Shown: positions 7,372 to 16,421 of the stretch, piece by piece
Numbering within the stretch: position 1 is the first letter of the stretch
Layout: each line of letters begins with the position of its first letter
Assembly (NCBI GenBank): GCA_020426505.1
Contig: JAGQPX010000011.1
Location: forward strand, 1-32,276
Reading direction: 5' to 3'
Source of the DNA: Planctomycetaceae bacterium
GTDB lineage: Bacteria > Planctomycetota > Planctomycetia > Planctomycetales > Planctomycetaceae
Length of the DNA: 32,276 nucleotides
Position numbers and translations under genes: made by a program
The notes under the pieces: model-generated
The model's input: only the letters and a program-made list of their open reading frames with translations
Told to the model about the DNA's origin: nothing
Databases searched by the model: none

Positions 7372-9867
7372 ATGACGTGGAGCAGTCACATTTTGTTGGC
7401 GAACGGCGAAGTCCCCGTCACTTCGACTGCTGATGACGTCACGACAACGACGACGGTCGAGTTCGACTTTCCGCCGGAGACGATCGCTGAGGGCACGTTG
7501 ATCGCCGGTTTCGCGGTGGCGGCCGTGCTGTTGATCGCGGTCCTCTGGCGAGACACCTCACGCGTCGGAGCGGTAGCTCGTGGATGGTTGTTCCTGTTAC
7601 GGATGGCCGCGTTTCTCGGCGTGCTAGTCATTGCCCTGAACCCCCATCAACGGACTCAGCAGGAGTCGTTCAAACCGTCGCAGGTTGTGTTGCTCGCCGA
7701 CACGTCGACCTCGATGCAGCAACCGGCGGGTGATCCGTCGTCGATCGCATCAAGCGAGCCGGCTGAACTCCGCTGGGAGGCGGTCAGGCGATTGCTCGCT
7801 GAGTCGCCGCTGCTTGACAAGTTGCGAGAACAGCACGTCGTCGACGTCGCGACCTTTGACAGTGACCTCATCACCGGTCGACTCAGACTTTCGAAAGTTG
7901 CCAGGGCGGACGGAGCACAAGGCAGTGACGAAGGCGATTCCCCCGGTGAGGTCGAGCCGAGCGCAGACTGGGACGAGTTGCTGCAGCCGACCGGTCTGGC
8001 CACGCGATTGGGGGATTCGATCGACAAGTTGCTCGCGGAGAATCGCAGCGAGACGTTGGCCGGGATCGTCGTTCTCACCGATGGGGCGAACAACGTGGGC
8101 CGCGACGTGACGACGGCCAATCGACGAGCCAAACGGGAAGGCATCCCGTTGTTCGCGGTCGGCGTGGGTGGCACCAAATCGCCTGTCAACCTGCAACTCA
8201 CACGGCTGATTGTCCCCTCCGATGTGCATGTGGGGGACGCCTTCGAGGTCACTGCCCTGTTGCAATCGTCGGGCGTTGCGGACTGGCTTGAGGAGCAGCA
8301 GCGCTCGGGAGGGCTGTCGGTGCTGGTCGAACTGTTGCGGCGAGACCCCGACACGAACGAGACATCCGTCGTCGACTCTCAGGACGTTCCGCTGGGTGAA
8401 GACGGCGTGCCAGTCGAGGTGACATTCTCACAGTCTCCGGTGTCACCAGCTGAGGTTGAGTATAGTGTTCAGGTGCGTCCGCCGGCGTCGTTCCTGGAGA
8501 GCCGCGAGGATGACAATCTCGTCTCACGTACGGTCAACATCTTCGACCGGCCGACACGCGTGCTCATGATTGCAGGCGGACCGATGCGGGATTACCGCTT
8601 TGCCAAGAACGTGCTGTACCGGCATCAGTCGATGGAGGTGGACGTCTGGTTGCAGACCGGCAGCGTCGGCATCTCGCAGGACGCGGACGAGGTGCTCTTC
8701 GATTTTCCGGAGACTCGCGAAGCCCTGTTTGCCTACGATGTGGTAATGGCCTTCGATATTGACTGGTCACAAATCCCGAGCGAACATCGCGAGTGGTTGG
8801 GAGAGTGGATCGCCAATGAGGGGGGCGGGCTGGTGACCATCGCGGGGGACGTCTTTACACCGCAGCTGGCCTCAGCGGATGAGGAGTTCGCTGACGTGCT
8901 CACGTTGTATCCTGTCGTGCTGGAGCCGGTCCAGCCGCAGTTCGAACGTAAGGATCGTTGGAACCAGCCATGGCCGATCGACTTCACTCCCGAAGGCAAA
9001 GCAGCCGCATTCCTGCGGATCGCTGATGAGGCTGAGGACTCGCAACTCGCATGGGATCAGTTCCCCGGTGTGTACCGTGCCTATTCGACGAACGGACAGA
9101 AGAGCGGTGCGACCGTTTACGCGTATTTCAGCGATCCGCTGTCACGCACGGACGCAGGGGCACCCGTGCTTTTCGCCTCGCAACGTTACGGACAGGGGAT
9201 CACGGCGTACGTCGGCAGTCCGGAAATCTGGCGACTGCGGTCGCTTGATGAGCAGTACAACGATCGCTTCTGGATCAATCTCACGCGCATGGTCTCGGAA
9301 GGCCGGTCGAAGCGGGGATTGCAGCGAGCCATGATCGTGCTCGACGGTCGAGACTACGGCGTCGGACAGACCGTCCCCGTTCGCGCCCGTGTGTTAACGG
9401 CGTCATTCGAGTCTTTGGATCAAGACAGTGTGACGGTCGATGTGTTCGATCCGCGCGGACGTCCGCTGGTCCCCTCCCCGGTGCTGCGTCAGGACCCGAA
9501 CCGACCCACTGAATTTGTCGGTGACTTTCGCGTGACGACCCCCGGCAAGTATCGCATCGATCTTCCGGTCCCCGACTCGGCTGAGACAGTCAGAGGAGAG
9601 GTGACGGTCACATTGCCCAAACTGGAAATGGAGTCGCTCCGGCAGGACGTCTCGCAGTTGCAGACGCTCGTCGCCGAGACGGGCGGTGCGTACCTGCCGA
9701 TCGAGGAAGCGGCCGATCGACTGCCCGATCTGCTGGAAAACCGGGGCCAAACCTTCGTGCTCGATCAACAGGTGGTCGAGCTTTGGGACCGCCGTTGGGT
9801 GATGTTTTTTCTGATCGGCCTCTTGTCCCTCGAATGGCTCTCCCGAAAATTGATGAAACTCGCGTAA
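7372..9867 (+). CDS. Large membrane-anchored VWA-domain protein
   Basis: An 831-residue protein with two membrane helices near the N-terminus (about 40-59 and 72-90), a von Willebrand A domain and a C-terminal membrane helix (about 808-825). The MIDAS motif is complete: D110, S112, S114, Thr211, and LTDG at 235-238. After the VWA domain come an Ig-like region (about 265-385), a glutamine amidotransferase-like fold (about 390-620) and another beta-rich domain (about 640-750). The domain order matches the BatA-like protein upstream, so the two look like divergent paralogues that may work as a pair in the envelope. The repeat hairpin separates it from its neighbour; the next gene starts 20 bases after its stop. 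No strong ribosome binding site precedes ATG 7372. Confidence 0.85.
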   Translation: MTWSSHILLANGEVPVTSTADDVTTTTTVEFDFPPETIAEGTLIAGFAVAAVLLIAVLWRDTSRVGAVARGWLFLLRMAAFLGVLVIALNPHQRTQQESFKPSQVVLLADTSTSMQQPAGDPSSIASSEPAELRWEAVRRLLAESPLLDKLREQHVVDVATFDSDLITGRLRLSKVARADGAQGSDEGDSPGEVEPSADWDELLQPTGLATRLGDSIDKLLAENRSETLAGIVVLTDGANNVGRDVTTANRRAKREGIPLFAVGVGGTKSPVNLQLTRLIVPSDVHVGDAFEVTALLQSSGVADWLEEQQRSGGLSVLVELLRRDPDTNETSVVDSQDVPLGEDGVPVEVTFSQSPVSPAEVEYSVQVRPPASFLESREDDNLVSRTVNIFDRPTRVLMIAGGPMRDYRFAKNVLYRHQSMEVDVWLQTGSVGISQDADEVLFDFPETREALFAYDVVMAFDIDWSQIPSEHREWLGEWIANEGGGLVTIAGDVFTPQLASADEEFADVLTLYPVVLEPVQPQFERKDRWNQPWPIDFTPEGKAAAFLRIADEAEDSQLAWDQFPGVYRAYSTNGQKSGATVYAYFSDPLSRTDAGAPVLFASQRYGQGITAYVGSPEIWRLRSLDEQYNDRFWINLTRMVSEGRSKRGLQRAMIVLDGRDYGVGQTVPVRARVLTASFESLDQDSVTVDVFDPRGRPLVPSPVLRQDPNRPTEFVGDFRVTTPGKYRIDLPVPDSAETVRGEVTVTLPKLEMESLRQDVSQLQTLVAETGGAYLPIEEAADRLPDLLENRGQTFVLDQQVVELWDRRWVMFFLIGLLSLEWLSRKLMKLA

Positions 9868-9887
9868 CGAATTCTTGATCGGAATCC

Positions 9888-12359
9888 ATGGTGGCCCAAA
9901 CGTCTTCACACGACCGATTGCCTGACGACGTGCAGAGCATTCTCGACGATTTGCGAGCGAGGATTCGCAAGTACGTAATCGTCGAAGGGGTCTCGCTGGT
10001 CGTCGTGGTGATCTGCGGGCTGTTCTGGCTGAGTTATCTGACCGACTGGGCCTACTTCAAACTCAGCCGGCTCGAACTCCCCGGCTGGCTGCGGACTGCC
10101 TTTCTGATCGTGATGCTGTGCAGTCTGGTCGGGGGCGCGGTTACCTGGATCGCAGCGAGACTCATGCGGCGCATACGCAGTCGCGCGCTGGCGCTCGTGC
10201 TGGAGAAGCGATTCCCTGAGTTGGACGACCGACTCATCACAGCTGTCGAGTTGGCCGAGAACGGACAGGGGGACGACACACCATTCACGTCGGCCATGCA
10301 GCGACGCACGATCACCGACGCTGCGCAGACAGCCCGCGGGCTCGACCTGGAGAGCGTCTTCGATCGTCGTCCGCTCAAGCGGGCACTCACCGGGGCGTTG
10401 ATGTTGCTGGTGTCGATCGCCGGTCTGGGGATCGCAGATGCGGCCTCCGTCGGACGCTGGTATTCGGCCTTCGTGCTGGGGCGCGACAATTACTGGGACC
10501 CGTTCCGTCAATCGGCTTTGGAGGTCGGCATTGTCGCGCAGCCGGGCGACCGGTTTCAGCAGTTGACCACCGACAGCGAGTACAAACATCCACGCGGGGC
10601 TGATCTGGTCGTACGGGTGAGCGTGCCTGACGACAAAGTCGTGCCCGAGCAGGTCACCCTGCACTACCGCACCGTTGGCGAGACGGGAAGCAGCGAGGGG
10701 CGCGTCACAATGACGCAGGTCGACGATCAGACGTTTCGGCACGTCCTCAGCCGTGCGATGGACGATCACCAACTCTGGGTCGTGGGGGGCGACTTCACGA
10801 ACCGTCTGCCCTATCGCGTCGATGTGGTCGACCCGCCGCGCATTGATGCCATTGCCCTCGATTGTGATTACCCGGCATACACAGGCATGAACGCCTTCGC
10901 AGACCAGCAGGTCCCTGTGCAAGGGACGCAGGTGTCGCTGCCGATCGGCACGCGGTTCGTGATGCACGCGGAGGCAAACAAGCCTCTGCTGGGTGTGCGA
11001 GTCCGTTCGCCGTTGTTCGACCTGTCGTTCGCGAAGGGAAGCGACTCGGACGCAGACTCGACATCGGATCAACGGTCGGCAATCGAAGATCGATTGGTCA
11101 TCAAGTCAACAGAGACGGACGAAGTGATGACTTATTCGCTTTCAAGTGAGGAAGTGCAGCACCTCATCAGCGAGGATGGCCTGAGCTTTGAGTTACCGTT
11201 GGTTGTCTCACCAAACGCTGCGGAGCAACTGGCCGGATGGGATAGCACCGATGCTTTCGCGCTTCCGGTGCCTCCTGATATCCCGTTGCAGTTTGAGTTG
11301 CACGATGCTGACGACATCCGCAGTGAGGAGCCCGTGCGTCTCACGATCAACGGCATCGCCGATCTGCCCCCTGTCATCGAAACGCGGCTGAAGGGTATTG
11401 GACGTTCGATCACGCGACTGGCCCGCATCCCGGTCGAGGGAACGATTGCTGACGACTACGGCGTCAGCACCTCGCAGTTCGGATTTCGCGTTGACGAGGC
11501 TGAGCAGTACGAATTCGCGGAGTTGTCAGAAGCACCGTCCGGCGAGAAGTCGTTCCCCCTCGGAGGGAGTGACCCGGAGGCGACCGAGCCATTCAATGTG
11601 CGTCCACTGGAGTTGAGTCTGGGGCAGAAACTCACTCTCTCGGTCTTCGCGACCGATGCAGACGACGTGACCGGTCCGCATGAGAGTCATGGTGAGGTGT
11701 ACACGTTCCGCGTCGTCTCGAACGAGGAGTTGCTGGCGATCCTTTACGACAAGGAACTCAACCTCCGCCTGCGGTTCGAGCAGATCATCAGCGAAGTGAC
11801 CGAGGCACGTGATGACCTGTCGGCTCATCGGGAGATCAGCCGCGAGGTAGAGCGCCTGCGCGCGATCGAACAACCGACAGCCGAGCAACGGGAGCAGCTC
11901 ACGCAGAGCAACACATCACTCGCCGTCTGCGCGGATCGCCGGTTGCAGTCGCTTCGCAAGAACCAGACCGAGTCGCAGGCGATTGAGGAGTCGTTCCGGG
12001 ACATCCGGGCGGAGATGGTCAATAACCGGGTCGATACGTCAACCGCCCTGGAGCGAATCGACGACGGAATCCTGACTCCTCTCCACCAGATTAACGAAAT
12101 CGACTATCCTGAAGCAGACCAGAACATCGCCCTGTTTCGTCTCGCTCACGAGCAGGGGCAAAGCTCATCACGGGAGATCCAGTCCGCCATCGACTCACTC
12201 AACACGATGCTCAATCGCATGGAAGGCATCCTCATCGAAATGCGTCGTCGGGAAACCTACAACGAGATCGTTAAGCTGTATCAATCACTGCTGGAGAAAG
12301 AGCAGGAACTGCACAACCGCACGAAGAAGGCGCACATTGATTCGCTGTTTGGGGAGTGA
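9888..12359 (+). CDS. DUF4175-like multi-domain membrane protein
   Basis: An 823-residue protein with three N-terminal membrane helices (about 30-51, 68-92 and 166-185), then a long extracytoplasmic part with Ig-like strands (about 215-620) and an alpha-helical coiled-coil C-terminus (about 630-823, rich in Glu, Gln and Arg). The three-helix start followed by beta domains and coiled coil resembles the DUF4175/TIGR02302 family of alphaproteobacteria. In that family a Gln/Gly-rich tail follows within the same chain; here similar material appears as the next two genes. It sits 20 bases behind the second VWA gene and is surely part of the same unit. Its exact role is unknown; a structural envelope role with the VWA proteins is inferred. 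Confidence 0.75.
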   Translation: MVAQTSSHDRLPDDVQSILDDLRARIRKYVIVEGVSLVVVVICGLFWLSYLTDWAYFKLSRLELPGWLRTAFLIVMLCSLVGGAVTWIAARLMRRIRSRALALVLEKRFPELDDRLITAVELAENGQGDDTPFTSAMQRRTITDAAQTARGLDLESVFDRRPLKRALTGALMLLVSIAGLGIADAASVGRWYSAFVLGRDNYWDPFRQSALEVGIVAQPGDRFQQLTTDSEYKHPRGADLVVRVSVPDDKVVPEQVTLHYRTVGETGSSEGRVTMTQVDDQTFRHVLSRAMDDHQLWVVGGDFTNRLPYRVDVVDPPRIDAIALDCDYPAYTGMNAFADQQVPVQGTQVSLPIGTRFVMHAEANKPLLGVRVRSPLFDLSFAKGSDSDADSTSDQRSAIEDRLVIKSTETDEVMTYSLSSEEVQHLISEDGLSFELPLVVSPNAAEQLAGWDSTDAFALPVPPDIPLQFELHDADDIRSEEPVRLTINGIADLPPVIETRLKGIGRSITRLARIPVEGTIADDYGVSTSQFGFRVDEAEQYEFAELSEAPSGEKSFPLGGSDPEATEPFNVRPLELSLGQKLTLSVFATDADDVTGPHESHGEVYTFRVVSNEELLAILYDKELNLRLRFEQIISEVTEARDDLSAHREISREVERLRAIEQPTAEQREQLTQSNTSLAVCADRRLQSLRKNQTESQAIEESFRDIRAEMVNNRVDTSTALERIDDGILTPLHQINEIDYPEADQNIALFRLAHEQGQSSSREIQSAIDSLNTMLNRMEGILIEMRRRETYNEIVKLYQSLLEKEQELHNRTKKAHIDSLFGE

Positions 12360-12360
12360 G

Positions 12361-12462
12361 GTGGGAGTAGGCAGTGGTGAGTGGGCAATGGGAAGACGTG
12401 ACCTTCTGGTTAAAAGCAACATGTGGGTATTCATCAGCCAACAGCCAATGGCCAATAGCCTA
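12361..12462. repeat. Second heptad-repeat hairpin, just before a start codon
   Basis: Left arm about 12366-12395 carries GGCAGTG, GTGAGTG, GGCAATG; right arm about 12431-12462 carries AGCCAAC, AGCCAAT, GGCCAAT, AGCC. Reversed, the right arm repeats the pattern of the left with T and GG recurring every seven bases. The sequence differs from the element at 7114-7288 but the design is the same. It runs up to the ATG at 12463 and is open in that frame, which makes the gene look 42 codons longer than it probably is. Confidence 0.65.
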
Positions 12463-14136
12463 ATGCGAAAACACTCGATCATCCTCGTGAGCTTGCTCGC
12501 GGTCGTGTTGTGCCGTGTGGAGTTCTTGCGTGCCGATGATCAGCCGGCGGCAGATGAGCAAGCGCGGTTGGACATTCTTCAACAGGCACTGAAGAACGAT
12601 TACGACCGTCTGGAGAAGAAGCTGCTCGAACTGGCCGAGTACACGTCGCGGACCGATCCCGATCGCGCCAGGCTGTTGATGGACGTAAGGAGTGAGAGCA
12701 TCTCTCGCCGCATCTCCTCCAAGATGCAGCGGATCACACAATCACTCACGCCCAGCGACGAAGGGGACGTCCTCTATGGCGATGCACTCTCAGGTCAGGA
12801 GGAGTTGCTGACTGATTTGGCGGCGCTCATCAAGCTGCTACAAAGCGAGGACGAGCGAGACCGGATCGATGCGGAGATCGCCCGTATTCAGGACCTGCTC
12901 AAGGACACGAATCGCATCATTGGTCAGCAGAAGGATGTCCGTGCTGACACCGAACGAGGCGGAGAGCCGGGCGAGTTGCAAAGCGATCAGGAGCAGGTCG
13001 CGGAGGACGCCGAGCGACTGGCAGAGAAGATCGCTCAGCAGGACGCCCAGCGACAGGCGGAGAACGGCGGCGAACCTCAGGAAGGCGACTCTCAGGAGAA
13101 TGAATCGTCAGAACGGGAAGGGGACTCACAAGACCCTGAGCCGTCCGAGTCCGAGAACTCAGAAAGCAGTGAGCCTTCGGAAGACAGTGAGCCGAGTGAA
13201 GGCGAATCATCCGATTCCGAGCCGTCAGAAGGTCAGCAACCCTCACAAGGTCAGCCGCAGCAGGGTCAGCAGCAACAGGGACAGTCTCAACAAGGTCAAC
13301 AACAGCAACAACAGAGTGAGCAAACGCCAGGTCGTGAGCAACTTGAGCAGGCTCGTGAGCAGATGCAGAAGGCGATCGAGCAACTCCAGCAGCAAAAGCT
13401 CGACGAAGCGTCCGACGAACAGGACGCAGCAATCGCCAGGCTGGAGGAAATGAAGGCCGAGCTTGAAGAGATCCTGCGTCAGCTGCGTGAGGAAGAACGC
13501 AAGATGATGCTGGCTCAACTCGAAGCCCGCTTCCAACGCATGCTCGAACTGCAACTCGACATCAATAACAGCACGCTCAAGCTCGACCGCGTTCCGCCGG
13601 AGGAACGGGACGACGACCGGCATCTCGCTCAGGCTACGAAGCTCAGTCGCGATGAGCAGAAGAACCTCACGGAGGCCGAAAAGGCTCTGATGCTGCTCAA
13701 AGAAGAGGGGTCTTCCGTCGCCTTTCCCGAGGCGGTCGAGATGATGATTGATAACATGGATTTCGTCAGCCGACGTCTGCAGCGCGGACAGACTGAGGAG
13801 ACAACGCAACTGCTCGAACGGCTGATCGTCGAGTCCCTCGAAGAGATGATCTTCGCTCTCCAGCGAGAGATGGAGAAGCAGGATCAGCAACAACAGGACG
13901 GAGAAAGTCAGCAGGGACAACCGACGGATCCGCAACTGGTCGATCAACTGGCCGAACTCAAACTCATCCGCTCGCTGCAACTGCAAATCAATCGCCTGAC
14001 GCGGCAGTACGGCGACACGTTCGAGGGCGAACAGGCGGACGACCCCGACGCCTTCGGCTTCCTCCGCAAACTCGCTGAACGCCAGGCCCGCATTCAGGAG
14101 GCAACGTACGACCTCTCGATCGGAAAGAACAAGTGA
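12463..14136 (+). CDS. Exported Ser/Glu/Gln-rich coiled-coil protein
   Basis: A 557-residue protein from ATG 12463. Residues 1-24 form a signal peptide (RKH, then a hydrophobic core). An in-frame ORF reaches back to 12337, but those codons come from the heptad-repeat hairpin and would bury the signal peptide, so I reject them. Helical segments (about 25-190) lead into a disordered region (about 195-290) of Ser-Glu repeats and then Gln-Gly repeats, followed by long coiled coil (about 290-420) and more helices with a second Gln-rich patch near 485. The low-complexity part should make a flexible acidic linker in the periplasm. It overlaps the next gene by four bases. Function unknown; position suggests a partner of the DUF4175-like protein. 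Confidence 0.8.
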   Translation: MRKHSIILVSLLAVVLCRVEFLRADDQPAADEQARLDILQQALKNDYDRLEKKLLELAEYTSRTDPDRARLLMDVRSESISRRISSKMQRITQSLTPSDEGDVLYGDALSGQEELLTDLAALIKLLQSEDERDRIDAEIARIQDLLKDTNRIIGQQKDVRADTERGGEPGELQSDQEQVAEDAERLAEKIAQQDAQRQAENGGEPQEGDSQENESSEREGDSQDPEPSESENSESSEPSEDSEPSEGESSDSEPSEGQQPSQGQPQQGQQQQGQSQQGQQQQQQSEQTPGREQLEQAREQMQKAIEQLQQQKLDEASDEQDAAIARLEEMKAELEEILRQLREEERKMMLAQLEARFQRMLELQLDINNSTLKLDRVPPEERDDDRHLAQATKLSRDEQKNLTEAEKALMLLKEEGSSVAFPEAVEMMIDNMDFVSRRLQRGQTEETTQLLERLIVESLEEMIFALQREMEKQDQQQQDGESQQGQPTDPQLVDQLAELKLIRSLQLQINRLTRQYGDTFEGEQADDPDAFGFLRKLAERQARIQEATYDLSIGKNK

Positions 14137-15218
14137 ACGTTACTCACCATCAGGAGCACGCATTGCGATCGGCGACACATTACCTCGCGGCAATCGTTTC
14201 GCTGTTGAGCGTCATACTCGTTGCCGACCTTGCTCGTTCGGAGGATGCAGTCGTCTACGCGCCGATGTCGGTCGAGGACGCTCAGGCTCGGACTCTGGAG
14301 TGGCTGGAGCAGCGACCGGACGTCAACGATGAGCTGCGGCAAGCGGTTGACAAACTCTGGCAGTTCGATGCCCCCTCGCCGTCGGTTCGCCAGCGTGTCG
14401 ATGCGGTGATGCAGACGTTCTATCTCGCTGACGAGGGTGTTCGCCAATTGGTTGATGCCACGCTCAGTCAGCCGGTGCCTGCGGTCTCCCAGTCGTTCGA
14501 CGTTTTGAATGTCTCCAGTGAGAGTGCGTTCTTCGATCACAACGTGAGGTTCTTTTACGCCCGGTATCTCGCGGTCGGTCACTCGTACGAGCCTGCGTTG
14601 GTGCTGTTCGAGAAAATCGATCCGAAAGAACTCGTCGACCCGGCAGCGTGTCTGTTCTACAAGGCGGTCTGCCAGCACAGTCTGCTCCTCAAGGAAGCAG
14701 GACTCGACACCATCTCGCAACTGCTCGAACACACGGAAGACGTTCCGACGCGATACCGTTCGGTCGCATCACTGATGCAGGCAGACTTGGAAGTCGTGGA
14801 GGAAAAGTCACTCGGCGAGGTGGCCCGGCAGATGAAGGACGTCCGCCGTCGTCTCTCACTTGGGCACGGCGGACCACGTGTGCAGGGTGTCGAGCAGAAG
14901 ATTGTCGCGACCCTTGATGAACTCATCGAGAAAATGGAGTCGCAACAAGGGGGAGGCGGCGGGGGACAAGCAGGCGCCCCAGGGCAGGGGCAGCAACCGG
15001 GTGGACAGGGATCGCCCATGGATGACTCACGCATCGCAGGCCAAAAGGGACCGGGCGAAGTCGACCCGAAGGACCTCGGCGACAATGATCACTGGGGCGG
15101 ACTGCCGGCCAAAGCGGAGGCGGATGCGAAGAACCTCATCAACCGTCAGTTCCCCACCCATTACCGACAGGCCGTCGAAGAGTACCTCAAAAAACTGGCC
15201 GGGCGGAAGGCTCCCTGA
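14133..15218 (+). CDS. Exported helical protein with Gly/Gln-rich linker
   Basis: A 361-residue exported protein: signal-like segment to about residue 36, helical-repeat domain (about 40-260), a Gly/Gln-rich linker (about 273-300), and a C-terminal piece ending with QFPTHYRQAVEEYLKKLA. That ending (basic-aromatic, then VEEYLKKLA) is common in Bat-locus proteins with a Gln/Gly tail, as far as I recall. Two starts compete. GTG 14133 overlaps the previous stop (GTGA), as also seen at 18178. TTG 14163 has a better ribosome binding site, AGGAG at 14152-14156, six bases away, and gives a shorter signal peptide. I give the longer form but the TTG may be real. Confidence 0.78.
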   Translation: MNVTHHQEHALRSATHYLAAIVSLLSVILVADLARSEDAVVYAPMSVEDAQARTLEWLEQRPDVNDELRQAVDKLWQFDAPSPSVRQRVDAVMQTFYLADEGVRQLVDATLSQPVPAVSQSFDVLNVSSESAFFDHNVRFFYARYLAVGHSYEPALVLFEKIDPKELVDPAACLFYKAVCQHSLLLKEAGLDTISQLLEHTEDVPTRYRSVASLMQADLEVVEEKSLGEVARQMKDVRRRLSLGHGGPRVQGVEQKIVATLDELIEKMESQQGGGGGGQAGAPGQGQQPGGQGSPMDDSRIAGQKGPGEVDPKDLGDNDHWGGLPAKAEADAKNLINRQFPTHYRQAVEEYLKKLAGRKAP

Positions 15219-15245
15219 TCCATCGTTTCGCAGCGGGAAATCTGC

Positions 15246-16421
15246 ATGACATCCACCATTACCATCTCGACACTGCTTTGTCTGTGGGGACTGCCCATCG
15301 ACGCGTCGCTACTCGACGGCGAGCGGCTCTCCGGCGAGTTGCAGTCCGTCAGCTCGACGGAAGCGGTCCTTGTCGTCGATGGTGAAAACCGAACGATTCC
15401 CCTGAGTGAGTTTCAGGAGTTTCGATGGACCGACAGCAACACGCCCCTCCCCTCATCGCGCCCCGCACTCCAAACGCACGATGGCTCGCTGCTCACCGCC
15501 GAGTCGCTGACCGCTGCGAAACAGGAGTTCACTCTGACGAATTCCCGGCTCGGAGAACTCATTATCCCAAAGGCATCCGTCAGCAACTTGCGACTCGGGC
15601 CTCTCGACAGCACAGTTGCAGCCGCATGGGAGGCCTTTCTCAGCCGAGAGTCGCAGGATGATCTCATTGTGATCCGCAAGGGGGACGCGCTCGATCACGT
15701 GGCCGGCGTCGTCAGCACCATCAGCGACGACTCCATCGGGCTACTTCTCGACGGTCGTGCGATTGACCTGCCTCGCTCACGCGTCTTCGGTATCATCTAC
15801 GCGAGTTCCGAGGTTCCTGCGTCAAGCCCACTGTGCGTTGTCGAGTTCACCGACAGTCAGCGTCTGGCGGCTGTCGACATGGCATTCGCAGACGACAAGC
15901 TGTCACTCACGACGAGCGAGGGGCAGGTGTTCTCGCTGGCGACGGACGCGATCAAGCGGATCGACTTCAGTCTCGGCAAGATCATGTACTTGTCACAGAC
16001 GGAGCCGGCATCGGTGAAGTATCCGACGGACCATCCTCTCTATCTGGAGGCGGTCTGGAAGTACCGGCGAGGTCAGAATTCGCGCGGGGCGTCGCTGCAA
16101 CTGGGGGGCCGACAGTACGATAACGGGATCTGGGTCCACTCCGGCACCGTGCTTCGTTATCGTCTCGGACGGCAGTATCGTCGGTTCCAGAGTCTGATGG
16201 GGATCGACGAGGACCTCGGCGATTGTGCACCCCAACTGGGGCTCGTGATCCGCGGAGATGGACGTGTGCTTTACGAACAGGATGTGAAACGCACCGATGA
16301 AGTCCGCGAACTCGACCTCGACGTATCAGACGTGCGCGAACTGGAGATCGAAGTCACTTCGACCGACCCCAACGGCATCTGCGAACATCTCGATCTTGTG
16401 GAGGCTCGGCTGATCAAGTGA
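15246..16421 (+). CDS. NPCBM-domain exported protein
   Basis: A 391-residue protein with a short signal-like N-terminus (1-20), a beta-rich middle (about 22-245) of repeated small strands, and a C-terminal NPCBM/NEW2 domain (about 255-391). The domain is recognised by the segment with GGRQYDNGIWVHSGTVLRY, followed by the FQSLMGID motif, the strand GDGRVLYE and the ending LDLVEARL. NPCBM domains are carbohydrate-binding modules found in many planctomycete secreted proteins. GGGAA seven bases or so upstream supports ATG 15246. The stop overlaps the next start by one base (TGATG), tying it to the protease cassette that follows. Confidence 0.85.
   Translation: MTSTITISTLLCLWGLPIDASLLDGERLSGELQSVSSTEAVLVVDGENRTIPLSEFQEFRWTDSNTPLPSSRPALQTHDGSLLTAESLTAAKQEFTLTNSRLGELIIPKASVSNLRLGPLDSTVAAAWEAFLSRESQDDLIVIRKGDALDHVAGVVSTISDDSIGLLLDGRAIDLPRSRVFGIIYASSEVPASSPLCVVEFTDSQRLAAVDMAFADDKLSLTTSEGQVFSLATDAIKRIDFSLGKIMYLSQTEPASVKYPTDHPLYLEAVWKYRRGQNSRGASLQLGGRQYDNGIWVHSGTVLRYRLGRQYRRFQSLMGIDEDLGDCAPQLGLVIRGDGRVLYEQDVKRTDEVRELDLDVSDVRELEIEVTSTDPNGICEHLDLVEARLIK

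Noticed and set aside
9906..11072. 388-codon open frame on the minus strand
   Set aside because: Antisense to the DUF4175-like gene; His/Arg/Gln-rich translation without a recognisable fold.
12337..12462. Upstream extension of the Gln-rich exported protein
   Set aside because: The added codons derive from the repeat hairpin and would place 42 residues before a good signal peptide.
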